DNA of 46,532 nucleotides from a virus: the IMG/VR virus record IMGVR_UViG_3300047548_001316, positions 1 to 46,532 of that record; one strand, written 5' to 3'. A program made the translations under genes and the position numbers. The notes under the pieces were generated by a model that was not told the origin of the DNA, did no database searches, and worked only from the letters and a program-made list of their open reading frames with translations. Below are positions 31,952 to 41,900 of this stretch, one piece after another; within the stretch, counting starts at the first letter, position 1, and each line of letters begins with the position of its first letter.

Positions 31952-33755
31952 CCTCTATGATTATTCTATTTACCAGCTCGTTGTTAAATAGAAATGGATA
32001 TTGAAAGAACTTTAGTTTAACATTCTGCTGAGTTGAGTTAATATCATCTGCAGGATATATTGGATTCCAATATAGCATATTAATACCTTGAATGGTTCTT
32101 GTATTATTTTCTGATACTCTACGAGTTTCAAGACCAGATACACCAGGTATTGCTAATATACTATCAGATATCTGTTGTAAGTTTACTACTTGCCCGAGAC
32201 TACATGTATTAACACTGAAATAATCTTGAATTATTTGAAAACAATCAGCTTTTATTTTTTCTTTAGACTGTTGAACATCTCTGTTTTGCTTTACAACAAT
32301 AAATGTCTCAGTACAAATTTCTGGTAATAAATCTTCACCATTAAAAGCAAGACCCGGAGAAAATGCATAATATACAGGATCTAAAGGTACAAAATTTTGT
32401 GTACATACTTTAAGTTTTTCAACCTCATCAATTATCAACTGCTTTTGCGGTAGAGATACAAAAAGTTGGTAATTATCTGATCTAACAGCGCCAATACTAG
32501 GCACCATTACCCCATATACATTGTTAAAGTTAGTAGTTGTCTGAAAATTTAATTGGTTTATTAAGACACGGCAATCATCATTAGGTTTTGCTAGTCCAAG
32601 ATCATAGAAATATGAGATGTAATCATGGATAAACTTATCATTGTTAGCTACACTAACAGATGCTATTATGTTGTTGTAATTTTTTGATATGAAAGCTTCA
32701 TAATCACCAGTTGTTACTAATCTGTTTTGTTGAGAGAATAATAATGGGACGTTTTGTCTCATCTCTTGTACGGACTCTTCTTGAGTCACAGGGGTTGATT
32801 GATTTTCATTATCAAGTGTTAAATTTGTATATTGTGAATTTGATAATAAGTTTGTATCAATTAACGTATCACTTATAATTTGTTGTATTCTAGAAGAGTT
32901 AAATGGATAGAATTTACCGATTGGTAGTTTATTAGCACCAATCTCACCTTTACTACCAATACTTACAAGGAAATAAATTGATACCTCATCTTCTGCATTT
33001 AATTTTTTACCATTAATATTATTACCAAATTTTAATTCAAATCTGCCATTCTCATTTAGTCTCTTTTCATATACCTTATCTTTTGATGAATGAAAGAACA
33101 ATGATCTTGTTTCTTCCCACTTAGACCACACACCCGACTCTTTGTCTTTTACAAAAACTCTAATAGTGTTATCAGAAATGAATTTATCCGTTGGTTGATC
33201 GACGAAATTATCATAAGCAATGAAAACTATTTCATAATCCTCGCCAAGAGCTGTATATATTGGATATTCAAATAGGGTACCTTGGTGAAGAAATGGTTTT
33301 GATATAGATACTTCTTCTTCTCCATCAATTGTCTTTTCAAATGTCATTGTGTCAAGAAGAGTATACTGAATACCATCAACATTTGTAAAAGAAAAAGGCT
33401 TTATAGTGTAAAAACCGGTAGGTATATTAGCATTAGCTGTTAGTTTGAAGTCTACTACTGATGTTTGTCGCCCGGTTGGTTTATATCCCAAGCTGGATAC
33501 CAGCTTGTTCATATTCTCCCACAATGTTGTTTGGGTAAACATTGTTTCAGAAGATGTTTGGTTGAGATAAAACAGCAAAATATGATACATTGATGCAACA
33601 ACATCAAGGACACTGTTAAAATTGTTACCCTCAAAAGATTGGTCACCAAAAATTCCAGAGGTTTTGAGTTTATCGACAAAGAGCTGCTTTAGAGATAATG
33701 CATCGAACGTTGCATATGCATTTTTTGGTAAACTATAATCTGTAAAATTGCTCAT
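31944..33755 (-). CDS. gp6: Baseplate wedge protein, T4 gp6-like (baseplate J type)
   Basis: 603 residues. The N-terminal helix Phe-Asn-Ser-Val-Leu-Asp-Val-Val-Ala-Ser-Met-Tyr and Leu-Val-Ser-Ser-Leu-Gly-Tyr-Lys-Pro-Thr-Gly, then Phe-Gly-Asn-Asn-Ile-Asn-Gly-Lys and Leu-Val-Thr-Thr-Gly-Asp-Tyr-Glu-Ala, are hallmarks of baseplate J/gp6 wedge proteins. The C-terminal part contains the gp6-type Ile-Ala-Ser-Val-Ser-Val and Ile-Pro-Gly-Val-Ser-Gly strands. gp6 dimers form the inner baseplate ring that clamps gp25. The ATG overlaps the gp25-like stop by 4 nt, matching the usual gp25-gp6 adjacency. Confidence 0.85.
   Translation of the reverse strand: MSNFTDYSLPKNAYATFDALSLKQLFVDKLKTSGIFGDQSFEGNNFNSVLDVVASMYHILLFYLNQTSSETMFTQTTLWENMNKLVSSLGYKPTGRQTSVVDFKLTANANIPTGFYTIKPFSFTNVDGIQYTLLDTMTFEKTIDGEEEVSISKPFLHQGTLFEYPIYTALGEDYEIVFIAYDNFVDQPTDKFISDNTIRVFVKDKESGVWSKWEETRSLFFHSSKDKVYEKRLNENGRFELKFGNNINGKKLNAEDEVSIYFLVSIGSKGEIGANKLPIGKFYPFNSSRIQQIISDTLIDTNLLSNSQYTNLTLDNENQSTPVTQEESVQEMRQNVPLLFSQQNRLVTTGDYEAFISKNYNNIIASVSVANNDKFIHDYISYFYDLGLAKPNDDCRVLINQLNFQTTTNFNNVYGVMVPSIGAVRSDNYQLFVSLPQKQLIIDEVEKLKVCTQNFVPLDPVYYAFSPGLAFNGEDLLPEICTETFIVVKQNRDVQQSKEKIKADCFQIIQDYFSVNTCSLGQVVNLQQISDSILAIPGVSGLETRRVSENNTRTIQGINMLYWNPIYPADDINSTQQNVKLKFFQYPFLFNNELVNRIIIEDE
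33490..33506. repeat. Short inverted repeat (7-bp arms, 3-nt loop)
   Basis: AAGCTGG at 33490-33496 pairs with CCAGCTT at 33500-33506 around ATA, inside the gp6-like gene. Small; listed for completeness. Confidence 0.6.
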
Positions 33756-34273
33756 AAGTAAGAAGGTGTACGAGTTTGTACATCAGTATTTGTATTTATT
33801 ATGAAATACCCATCACTGTTTAAAACACCTTCAAGCTTAATCGGTTCTTTATTGTTTTTTAGTATTGGAGTGTAAAATATTTCAATAACATATAAATTAT
33901 CTTCAGGTATTGGTACAACACTTATATCATTAATGGTAATACGTGGTTCAAACAACCCAATTTGTGATTTTATGTCGTACGATATAACAGAAGCTATCCT
34001 GCTATTAACAGGTTCAAACAGATATTTACGTAAATCTATACCAAAAAATGGGTTTAATAGTTTTTGACCCGGTATAGTAGTAAGAAAGTTTTTGACAGAG
34101 TTAGTCAAAACATTAATATCATAAATGGATTCTAAATCTTCTTGCTCATTTGTTTTGAGTATCTGACTATTTCTCGTAAAGTTTGATACAATATCAAGCT
34201 GAATATCTTTATATTGATATTCATCCTGTGTTTGGTTTGGATCTTTACCAAGAAAATCTAAGCGTATGGCCAT
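33752..34273 (-). CDS. gp25: Baseplate wedge protein, T4 gp25-like
   Basis: 173 residues (T4 gp25 has 132). N-terminal extension with Gln-Tyr-Lys-Asp-Ile-Gln-Leu-Asp; core lysozyme-like gp25 fold with Ser-Val-Lys-Asn-Phe-Leu-Thr-Thr, Pro-Gly-Gln-Lys-Leu-Leu-Asn-Pro and the conserved Phe-Glu-Pro-Arg-Ile (Glu109-Pro110-Arg111), the EPR core motif of contractile injection systems that connects sheath and wedge. First gene of the minus-strand baseplate operon, with a GATAAATA box 7 nt upstream. Confidence 0.88.
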   Translation of the reverse strand: MAIRLDFLGKDPNQTQDEYQYKDIQLDIVSNFTRNSQILKTNEQEDLESIYDINVLTNSVKNFLTTIPGQKLLNPFFGIDLRKYLFEPVNSRIASVISYDIKSQIGLFEPRITINDISVVPIPEDNLYVIEIFYTPILKNNKEPIKLEGVLNSDGYFIINTNTDVQTRTPSYL

Positions 34274-34280
34274 CTTTATA

Positions 34281-34288
34281 TATTTATC
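34281..34288 (-). promoter_or_regulatory. Late-promoter-like box GATAAATA
   Basis: Minus strand, ending 7 nt before the gp25-like ATG at 34273. It shares a 49-bp divergent gap with the plus-strand ACTAAATA box at 34309-34316. Confidence 0.55.
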
Positions 34289-34308
34289 ATTGAAAGGTCT
34301 TCATCGAA

Positions 34309-34316
34309 ACTAAATA
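34309..34316 (+). promoter_or_regulatory. Late-promoter-like box ACTAAATA
   Basis: Ends 6 nt before the ATG at 34323, in the divergent gap shared with gp25. Confidence 0.5.
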
Positions 34317-34322
34317 GTTATT

Positions 34323-34904
34323 ATGGACAAAACCAAAAGTAAATTTCTATCCCTTTACGAGAATGTTTATCAACGCTACCAAAACTCTGGCGTTGTAATT
34401 GGGGATGTTATTAAGTTTAAATCTGATTTTAAGAAATCAGAGGAGTATAAAAAGCTAAACCCGGGTGTTCAAGCTAAAATTGACGAACTATTAAAGACAG
34501 ACCAGCACATTCGTGTTGTATCAACAAAGCCAAAGATTCCGGGGTCAAATGCAACACAACCAACTGTTGGTTATGCTGATATTGCAATTGACACAGGTGG
34601 CGGTCGTTATACAGAATTTATTACGATTCCTATTGATATTGTTGAAGTGCAAGATTTCTACCCAAATCTTCCACCAATTCCTGATTCTTGGAAACATCAG
34701 TCAAAGGTTAATATCAAACCAGAACCCGTTGAAGATTTTAAAGACCATATAACAAGACAAACAGACAGGGGAACTGGTAGGGAAGTGTCAACAGACACTT
34801 CCCTACCAGATTCTAATACAAGTATACCAGCTAAGGTAAACTCAACAATGTCTACTCCCGAAGTATCACCTTCTTACACAAGCCAATATATGTCAGGCCT
34901 GTAA
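34323..34904 (+). CDS. Probable virion-associated protein of unknown function
   Basis: 193 residues. Helical charged N-terminus (Phe-Leu-Ser-Leu-Tyr-Glu-Asn-Val-Tyr-Gln-Arg-Tyr), a central strand-rich core Gly-Tyr-Ala-Asp-Ile-Ala-Ile-Asp-Thr-Gly-Gly-Gly-Arg-Tyr, then Pro-rich and Ser/Thr-rich low-complexity tail. No known family. It has a late-type box, so probably a virion or assembly factor. A perfect 16-bp hairpin (34774-34809) falls inside its low-complexity tail. Its 3' end overlaps the convergent clamp loader gene by 12 nt. Confidence 0.5.
   Translation: MDKTKSKFLSLYENVYQRYQNSGVVIGDVIKFKSDFKKSEEYKKLNPGVQAKIDELLKTDQHIRVVSTKPKIPGSNATQPTVGYADIAIDTGGGRYTEFITIPIDIVEVQDFYPNLPPIPDSWKHQSKVNIKPEPVEDFKDHITRQTDRGTGREVSTDTSLPDSNTSIPAKVNSTMSTPEVSPSYTSQYMSGL
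34774..34809. repeat. Perfect 16-bp hairpin within a coding sequence
   Basis: Arm 34774-34789 pairs exactly with 34794-34809 around the loop AACA. It lies about 95 nt before the stop of the 193-residue gene. No T-run follows, so it is not a standard terminator. Confidence 0.9.
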
Positions 34905-35858
34905 AATCTGCTCAAGTTGTATTAAGCAATGGAACATACTAATTTCTTGATCTAATACAAACGAACTTCGATATAAAAATTCAGCGATGGTTGCGATCAT
35001 CGCCTTTTTCTTGGTATCTGATGTCAAATACAATACATTTGTCTTATCATTAACATCACAATCATACAAATAATTAAGATATTGTTTCAGAAACTGCTGA
35101 TGATCACCTTGAAACGCCTGTTCATTCTCAATCAGGTATTTTCTACAATCTAAAACCTTTTGAGATTTAAGTAGTTCAGTAACCTTATTGAATAATTCTT
35201 GATCAACCTGATTTGATTGAATAGTCAATACATTATCAATAGTGTTTCTCTGTATTTCGTTAATACACTTTCTGACATCCGGGAAGTATTGCTTTATGAG
35301 CTCCAACAATGGCTTTTTCTGTTCTTCTGGAACAGAAATACCTTCGCTTTTGATAATACTCAGGCATCTTTTAATAACATGCTGAATATCCAATTTCAGA
35401 TTCAAAAATTGACATCTTGACTGGATCGGCTGAATTATTTTGTGTTTATAATTACATGTTAAAATAAATCTTGTGTATTCTGCAAATTGCTCCATGGTAG
35501 CTCTCAAAGCAGCTAAAGCATTTGCACTCAAAAAGTCTGCTTCGTCGAGAATAATAACTTTAACCTTACCATCAAACGATTTTACCTGAGCAAAATTACA
35601 TACCTTGTTTCTAATAGTTTCAATACCGTTTTCATCACTTGCGTTAATGTAGAGATATTGACAACCAAGAATATCATTTACTATTACCTTAGCAGCAGAA
35701 GATTTCCCAACACCCGCGGGTCCTGCAAGAAGAAGATTTGGTATTTCTCCTTTCTTTTTAAACTGCTGAAATAGTTTTCTTGTTTTGTCATCACAAATTA
35801 AATCATCTAGAGTTTTCGGTCTATATTTCTCTGTAAGAATACCATCAAGATTAAGCAT
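34893..35858 (-). CDS. gp44: Sliding-clamp loader ATPase subunit, T4 gp44-like
   Basis: 321 residues. AAA+ clamp loader: Lys-Tyr-Arg-Pro-Lys-Thr near the N-terminus, Walker A Gly-Pro-Ala-Gly-Val-Gly-Lys-Ser-Ser at 46-54, Walker B Val-Ile-Ile-Leu-Asp-Glu-Ala-Asp at 101-108, sensor 1 Ile-Leu-Thr-Cys-Asn at 132-136 and the Ser-Arg-Cys arginine-finger motif at 147-149. It loads the sliding clamp (not in this window) onto primer ends. Close in length to T4 gp44 (319). No late box; TATAAT on the minus strand almost touches the ATG. The 3' end overlaps the 193-residue gene; upstream is the dut gene on the same strand. Confidence 0.9.
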   Translation of the reverse strand: MLNLDGILTEKYRPKTLDDLICDDKTRKLFQQFKKKGEIPNLLLAGPAGVGKSSAAKVIVNDILGCQYLYINASDENGIETIRNKVCNFAQVKSFDGKVKVIILDEADFLSANALAALRATMEQFAEYTRFILTCNYKHKIIQPIQSRCQFLNLKLDIQHVIKRCLSIIKSEGISVPEEQKKPLLELIKQYFPDVRKCINEIQRNTIDNVLTIQSNQVDQELFNKVTELLKSQKVLDCRKYLIENEQAFQGDHQQFLKQYLNYLYDCDVNDKTNVLYLTSDTKKKAMIATIAEFLYRSSFVLDQEISMFHCLIQLEQILQA

Positions 35859-35871
35859 ATTATAATTTTAA

Positions 35872-36522
35872 TTATTTTCCTGAAGATCCAAAACCACCTT
35901 CACCTCTCGATGATGTAGTTGATTCATCAACAAACTGAACGGTGGTCCCATATACTTTTTCAATTTTAAATTGGCATATTCTATCGCCTTTTTTAACACT
36001 ATAGGGGATATTGGTGAAATTGTATAGTTTGATTGCACAGTTCCCTTTATACTCATTATCAAATTCACCAGCATGGGGATATATACCATGTTTAAACCCG
36101 AGACCTGATCGAGGTTTCAACGCAAAACCAAAACCGGGTGTTATATAACCCACTTTTAGTCCAACTTCAACAACAGCTGACCCAATAGTTACATATGATA
36201 CAGTACCATTTTTTGACAAACCCATACATGGTGGAATTATTACATCTTCTACTGCGTAGAAATCCCAGCAATTATCACTTCCGTATGCTTTTGTTGGTAG
36301 TTTAGCATCTGGGTGTGTTTTAATGAAGCTCACTTCACAATCCAATGGTACAATATTGGAAAACAACTTACCTGCTGAAAGGTTATTATCTTCTAAAATA
36401 CCATACACAACTAGATCATCTCCACACGCAACTATATCAGTTACATTTTCAGATGTATTTTTTTGTTGCACTTTTGGGGTTCTAACGGGGTTTTTCTTAA
36501 TTACTTTTTTCTTTAAAGCCAT
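35872..36522 (-). CDS. dut: dUTPase (trimeric dUTP diphosphatase)
   Basis: 216 residues. All five motifs of trimeric dUTPases: I Asp-Asn-Cys-Trp-Asp-Phe-Tyr-Ala (83-90), II Pro-Arg-Ser-Gly-Leu-Gly (137-142), III Gly-Glu-Phe-Asp-Asn-Glu-Tyr-Lys-Gly-Asn (152-161), IV Lys-Lys-Gly-Asp-Arg-Ile-Cys-Gln-Phe (177-185), V Ser-Arg-Gly-Glu-Gly-Gly-Phe-Gly-Ser-Ser-Gly (205-215). It converts dUTP to dUMP and pyrophosphate and keeps uracil out of phage DNA. The usual enzyme has ~150 residues; here a ~65-residue Lys-rich N-terminal extension is added. Same strand and adjacent to the clamp loader gene (13 nt apart), no late box. Confidence 0.92.
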   Translation of the reverse strand: MALKKKVIKKNPVRTPKVQQKNTSENVTDIVACGDDLVVYGILEDNNLSAGKLFSNIVPLDCEVSFIKTHPDAKLPTKAYGSDNCWDFYAVEDVIIPPCMGLSKNGTVSYVTIGSAVVEVGLKVGYITPGFGFALKPRSGLGFKHGIYPHAGEFDNEYKGNCAIKLYNFTNIPYSVKKGDRICQFKIEKVYGTTVQFVDESTTSSRGEGGFGSSGK

Positions 36523-36574
36523 AATTCATTTTAAATATGAATTGATAAAAATCAAGATCAGATTAAAATAAAAT

Positions 36575-37030
36575 ATGTTAGAATACGACGACATAGCTAC
36601 AGATATTGTAAATCAGTTAAGAGATTCTCAAAGAACACCACAGCAACCACAAACTAATTTAACACCAGAAGAACTCGAACAATTTCTTCTAACAAATGCT
36701 GCAACTTTAATTAGAGATTCAGTCCAGACTGTTGGGGAGCTAAGAACCAGTATTGGTCCTGGGTCAGATCCAAAAGAATTAACAGGGTTTGCTGAAATAG
36801 TAAAGGCAACATCACAAGCATTAGAAGCTCTTAATAGGGTTTATACATCTCGAGAGAAAAGTAGAAGTGCTAAAGAGATCAAGCAGATGGATATCGAATC
36901 TAAACAAAAAATTGTTGATGATATTAATCAGACAAAACTTCTCATGAATAGAGAAGACTTACTTAAGCAACTTATCGAAAATACACTCACAGATGGTGAG
37001 AAAATAATTGATGTTACACCTGTTGATTAA
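36575..37030 (+). CDS. Possible small terminase subunit (T4 gp16-like)
   Basis: 151 residues, mostly helical and charged. Central helix Glu-Ile-Val-Lys-Ala-Thr-Ser-Gln-Ala-Leu-Glu-Ala-Leu-Asn followed by a basic, Lys-rich coiled-coil-like region (Ser-Arg-Ser-Ala-Lys-Glu-Ile-Lys-Gln-Met). This is the general layout of T4 gp16-type small terminases, which form DNA-binding rings for packaging initiation. No clear HTH is visible. It is far from terL here, which is unusual for terminase pairs, so the call is tentative. Convergent 4-nt overlap with the next gene. Confidence 0.35.
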   Translation: MLEYDDIATDIVNQLRDSQRTPQQPQTNLTPEELEQFLLTNAATLIRDSVQTVGELRTSIGPGSDPKELTGFAEIVKATSQALEALNRVYTSREKSRSAKEIKQMDIESKQKIVDDINQTKLLMNREDLLKQLIENTLTDGEKIIDVTPVD

Positions 37031-38889
37031 TTATCTAGAATCCCATCAGGTAAATCTGCTTGCTCTGGCACAGGGGGTAATAGAGGGTTAACACCAAGCC
37101 CACCTGGTTGTTGTGGTAAATTAAGTGGGTCACTTGGTCTATTAATATTAAAATCTGTATTACCTGGTACACCTGTATTAGTAGAAGGTACTTGAGGTGT
37201 AATAGGCTCAACAACTTCTGCTACTGAGCCACCTCCTGCAGATTTAATACCAACAACTCTCTTTCCGTCTAAAAACGGAAGGTATATTGGTGTAAATATA
37301 TCAATTCTATTGCCGCTCAAACCACGAGCTGTTGTATCAACCCATATAAGATCAACGGTTGTGTTTATACCATTACTATCTATTAAAACAGTAAAGGAAC
37401 TACCTTTTGTGATACCAATACTATTCAAAAATGATGCAAATTCAGGTGAAACTGCACAATGAGAAGTTTTGAATCCAATTGGCCCAGATGCTGTTCGTAT
37501 GAAATTCATATATTCAGCACTTCCTGATGCAGTACCTATTTTAATACCACCAGCATCAACAGTTTGTTTATATCTGTCTGGGGTCTCAATAAGTCTATTA
37601 TCTTCACCCATTGTAGTTGCTCCCATCCAAGTATACTTATCAACTAATGATGAATATGCTCTATCCCACGATGTTTCCCCATTTGGTGAACCAACATACT
37701 CATCATCAATCGAAGATCCAAACTCTTTAAGATATCCATAAAGTGTTATCTTTACTTCAACATCATTAAGAGCAACAAACCCATCTTCAGTATGGGTGAT
37801 ATTAGTAGTATTACCAAGAGGTGTAACTACTGGTACTTCCCCGGTCGGTATATTATGATTAAGTACCTTTGTTTCTTCTGCTCCTAGAGATTTATTTGTT
37901 CTTTCTGGTATTGCTAACTTATATGGGTTATAATATAGGCTTTCATTGTCTATATTCTGTTCTGGGTTATATGGATTGTAATATCTGAAAAAATTGTTTA
38001 TTCTACCACAATCTCCCAATGCATTTGTCGTAGTAGATTGAATCCCAAGCTTGGCTTTTTGAAAAGCACTATAGGTTGTGTAGTCTGGTCGCGTTGAACC
38101 AGTTGCTACAGCTTGTGACTGACCAAGAGTGTATGCAGATTGCCCATTTTTAAATGCTTTTTCTTGATCTGTTAATTCTTTATCAGTGTAAAACAATGAT
38201 AAGATGTTTTTACCAAGAGATATTAATGATTGGTTAAATGCTAGTACATTTGTTTGAATTGATGGTAGTAATTTTGAATATGTCTCACGGGATAATACAC
38301 CTGGGGGACCAACATCTAATGAAATGTCTCCCGGTGGTAAAGAATAAAGCGATGGAATTTGTTCTGGATTACCGAGCATACCCATGCCACCATTATAACC
38401 GAAATAATTACATGGAGCATATAGACAATCCTTCAGGGAATCTATTAATTGATTGATAAAATTTTGATCGTATGTGTAAATATCAGAATTTGTAACACCG
38501 TCTCGTGATACATTGTTAATTTTCCGGCCTTGTCTTGCAAAATCAAAGTGTCTTCTAATATATTCATTAACTTGACCACTAAAAGGACCGTTATTAATTC
38601 TATCTACATAGAATATTATTGTTTTTGTGTCAATTCTTGGACCATTAATGATTAATATACGCGCAAACTGTAATGCAGATGGTAAATCAGTGATGTTATT
38701 GTAAAGAATTGCTAAGCTGAGATCAAGATTCATAGTATCTTTTCTCTCAACAATAGTATAATCGGTAGTTGTAAGTAAATCATTAGGAATATCCTTTGCT
38801 AACTCACAAACAGGATATTCTCTCACTTGTTCCACAGAATAATACTTTGTTATAAGCTTTTCTGGTGTGCTGTGATTGTATATAATCAT
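37027..38889 (-). CDS. Large structural protein with a 3D/RlpA-like (double-psi barrel) motif
   Basis: 620 residues. Helical N-terminal third (Leu-Pro-Ser-Ala-Leu-Gln-Phe-Ala-Arg-Ile; Phe-Ile-Asn-Gln-Leu-Ile-Asp-Ser-Leu), a Pro/Gly-rich middle, and a C-terminal domain at ~480-545 with His-Cys-Ala-Val-Ser-Pro-Glu-Phe and Val-Asp-Thr-Thr-Ala-Arg-Gly-Leu-Ser-Gly-Asn-Arg-Ile-Asp. The last stretch resembles the Asp-Thr-Gly...Gly-Asn-Arg-Ile-Asp signature of 3D domains, which act on peptidoglycan. A Pro-rich tail follows. A cell-wall-acting baseplate or tail protein is plausible. A GATAAATA box lies 7 nt upstream of the ATG. Confidence 0.5.
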   Translation of the reverse strand: MIIYNHSTPEKLITKYYSVEQVREYPVCELAKDIPNDLLTTTDYTIVERKDTMNLDLSLAILYNNITDLPSALQFARILIINGPRIDTKTIIFYVDRINNGPFSGQVNEYIRRHFDFARQGRKINNVSRDGVTNSDIYTYDQNFINQLIDSLKDCLYAPCNYFGYNGGMGMLGNPEQIPSLYSLPPGDISLDVGPPGVLSRETYSKLLPSIQTNVLAFNQSLISLGKNILSLFYTDKELTDQEKAFKNGQSAYTLGQSQAVATGSTRPDYTTYSAFQKAKLGIQSTTTNALGDCGRINNFFRYYNPYNPEQNIDNESLYYNPYKLAIPERTNKSLGAEETKVLNHNIPTGEVPVVTPLGNTTNITHTEDGFVALNDVEVKITLYGYLKEFGSSIDDEYVGSPNGETSWDRAYSSLVDKYTWMGATTMGEDNRLIETPDRYKQTVDAGGIKIGTASGSAEYMNFIRTASGPIGFKTSHCAVSPEFASFLNSIGITKGSSFTVLIDSNGINTTVDLIWVDTTARGLSGNRIDIFTPIYLPFLDGKRVVGIKSAGGGSVAEVVEPITPQVPSTNTGVPGNTDFNINRPSDPLNLPQQPGGLGVNPLLPPVPEQADLPDGILDN

Positions 38890-38896
38890 CTAACAT

Positions 38897-38904
38897 TATT
38901 TATC
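38897..38904 (-). promoter_or_regulatory. Late-promoter-like box GATAAATA
   Basis: Minus strand, ending 7 nt before the ATG at 38889. It shares a 31-bp divergent gap with the plus box at 38908-38915. Confidence 0.55.
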
Positions 38905-38907
38905 ATC

Positions 38908-38915
38908 ATTAAATA
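38908..38915 (+). promoter_or_regulatory. Late-promoter-like box ATTAAATA
   Basis: Ends 5 nt before the GTG at 38921; the spacing supports GTG as the start. Confidence 0.55.
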
Positions 38916-38920
38916 ATCAC

Positions 38921-41900
38921 GTGAGTCTCCAGAAAAAAACATTTTCAAATATAAAACCACAAGTTGCAGAGAGTTATGACGACTTTTTTCAATTCAAACA
39001 GACTACATATCCATTTAGTGAAGGTCTTACACTTAATAATATTGCTGGATTATCAGCAATAAACGATTCTACAATTAACAACTACTCTGGTCTCGTTCTA
39101 ACAGATAGATTAAAAGATTCTGATATATACAATTTTAATACAAAACAAATAGATATTTCAAATATTGTTGGCACTATTCAGTTCTCAAGTGGTTTATTAT
39201 ATTTTGATGATGTGTCATCTCTTGGGCAGTTACCCATAAATGTATATAACGAAGTATTTACCCCAGGCTACAACTCAGTATCAGTTCAACTGTCAGGTAA
39301 CATAATAAAGCCAAATAATTCTTACTTCGAAATTGTTATTGTTGATTCATTATATTGCAAAATAAGACATTGCGTTGAAGATTCTATTTTTTATCTCGTC
39401 TACCAACCTGGTGTTTTTAATAATAACGACTTCTTCTTTACTAAAACACCACAGACGTTTTGTATTGCACCATCCGGGGTAGATAATTCATCTTTCTACT
39501 GCTTATATGACAATGATGATGGTTTTGCGTCATTATACAAACCGGTTTCAACTATTTCAGGTGTTGATGTTTATGGAGTATCAACAGATTCATCAAAACT
39601 AACATTAGTTTCTGTTGCAACAGGGGGTTATGTTAATAGTACTAGCAATCTTGTTAAGGTAAACGTTATAGAAAAAGTCGACCCAAAAATTAATACATCA
39701 TGGATTTCATATTCTATTGATGGTATTGAAAATGGATTAATAAATGGTAACAAATCTTTGTATAACATCAAAGATAACCACTTACTAACATTTGAATACT
39801 CAAAATCACCGGAAACTATCCAATTTAGAGACCTAAAACTCAAAAATATACTCACAGATACCAATACATCAAATAGAGGGTGTATTTTTGATTCATTTGA
39901 TAATGATATACCCTCTGTAAATCATAGAGAATATACAACAATCACAACTGGTAATAATGACGAAAAGGGGTATCCATATATTACATTGCATTATCAAACG
40001 TTTACAAAAGATATTTTTGTAAAAGCAGGCTCAACAACACTTTTCCAGACTGGTTCATCACTCTATCCATATGAAAAACTAAACATTAATGACTCTGCGT
40101 TTGTTATAAATGGAAGCCTTGGAGGGTTAACACCAGATGTCAGTGACAGAATAACATTACGTTCAACTACACAAAAAAATATTAATGGTGGTTCATATCT
40201 CACAACATGGTTATCAGCTGGTGATATAAACTCACGAGGTATTTGGGTTGATAGATATTACATTCCGGATTTAGTAACAAAACAACAAGCATTTTCATCA
40301 ATACCTGCGTATAATCCTACATTTGCAAATAGTATTGAGCAAATGATATATAATAATGCTAACTATACAGAAAACGTCTCAAAGAATCCAGTATTTGACA
40401 AGATGTCTGATCTTGTTTTCGTTCCAAACGAGTGGTATGAATATACCCGGGTTGGTGTGAAAGATATTGAAACTAATATAATCAATATTGGTTTACCTTC
40501 TATTAAAGATTTTGAATATTCATACACCTATAATGGCAAAACACAATATGATACACCACAGCAAACATTTAGTTTAAATGGGTCTCAGTTTACTTCCATA
40601 CCATCAATGTCTATCAATGAAAACAACTCATTTACATTGAAATTTGACTATGACATTGATTGGAAAAATAATGATTTTTACCAATTACTAGGTAATAGCT
40701 ATCAAACTGGGTTTGGTATATTTAAAAACAACAAGATTACACCGTTTGTTTATATGATTGATGGTGTAAATCTTCGTGTATATAACACGGATCTTAAATT
40801 CTTGTTTGAAGTTGTATTAAAATCTAACGTTCATGCTGTATTACCAACAAAATACCTTGGAGATATAATTGTTATTGATGATGGAGGCTCAGTCTATAAG
40901 ATATCTACAGCAGGGGTACTAAAGCAATATATAATTTCTGGTATTCCTGGTGGTTCTATTAGTTGGACACAAGATAATACATATATGTACTTCTTATATC
41001 CAGATGGTTCATGTGTTAAACTAGATGTAAAAACGTTAGAATCATCACAACATATTGTAACACCATTTAACTCATCTGAAACAGTAAGAGCTATTACAAT
41101 ATTTGATGATGTTGTGTATGGTATCAGTGGAGAATGTGTTAGATACGATACAACCTTTGGATTTATATCAGGAGGAGCTGATATAATTCGTTATAATTTC
41201 AAGGATAAGACCAAAGAATCATTTGCATCTTGTCGAGCATATGGAACAAACTCAAATATTATATGTACAGTTAGTGATGAATATGTATACGTTGCAAACT
41301 GTAATGCAATTACAAAATTAACAAAAAACAGACAGTATGTCACATCAACGAGCCTGGTATCTCTTTCTTCTAACCCTGTTAAGATAGATACCATTAGGGA
41401 ATTTGATGAGAATGGTAATTACACTACAAATATTGTATATGTCTCAAAATCCACAGTGGATGGTTCTGTAATTATTACGAGATATGATGGTGATCTAAAT
41501 GAAAATTTAAATAAAATAGCTGATATCTCTAGTAATGACTATAGAGAGTATGTTTTGACGAATTATAACATGTTCGACACAGAGAGATCTAATGATACTG
41601 TTAGGATCTCTATTGCTCTAGTTAATCTCTATGATCGAAAAGATATAGACAATCAATACATTGATATACCTATTGATAAACTATCAAATATTGGTTCATT
41701 AGTATTAAGATGTGATACTAACCAAGGAAACTTTACAATATTCAATAATTATCAAAAATTAGGTAATATCAGCTTTAACCCAGCAAAATATAGGCTCGAC
41801 GACTTATTTTATGATGATATTTTTATAGGGACAGCTGGATCCACAAATAATACACCATTAATGAACGTAATATATAAGCCAAATTATTATACTGTTCATG

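Noticed and set aside
33490-33506. Hairpin in the gp6-like gene as a terminator
   Set aside because: Seven-bp arms without a T-run in the middle of a conserved gene; likely chance.
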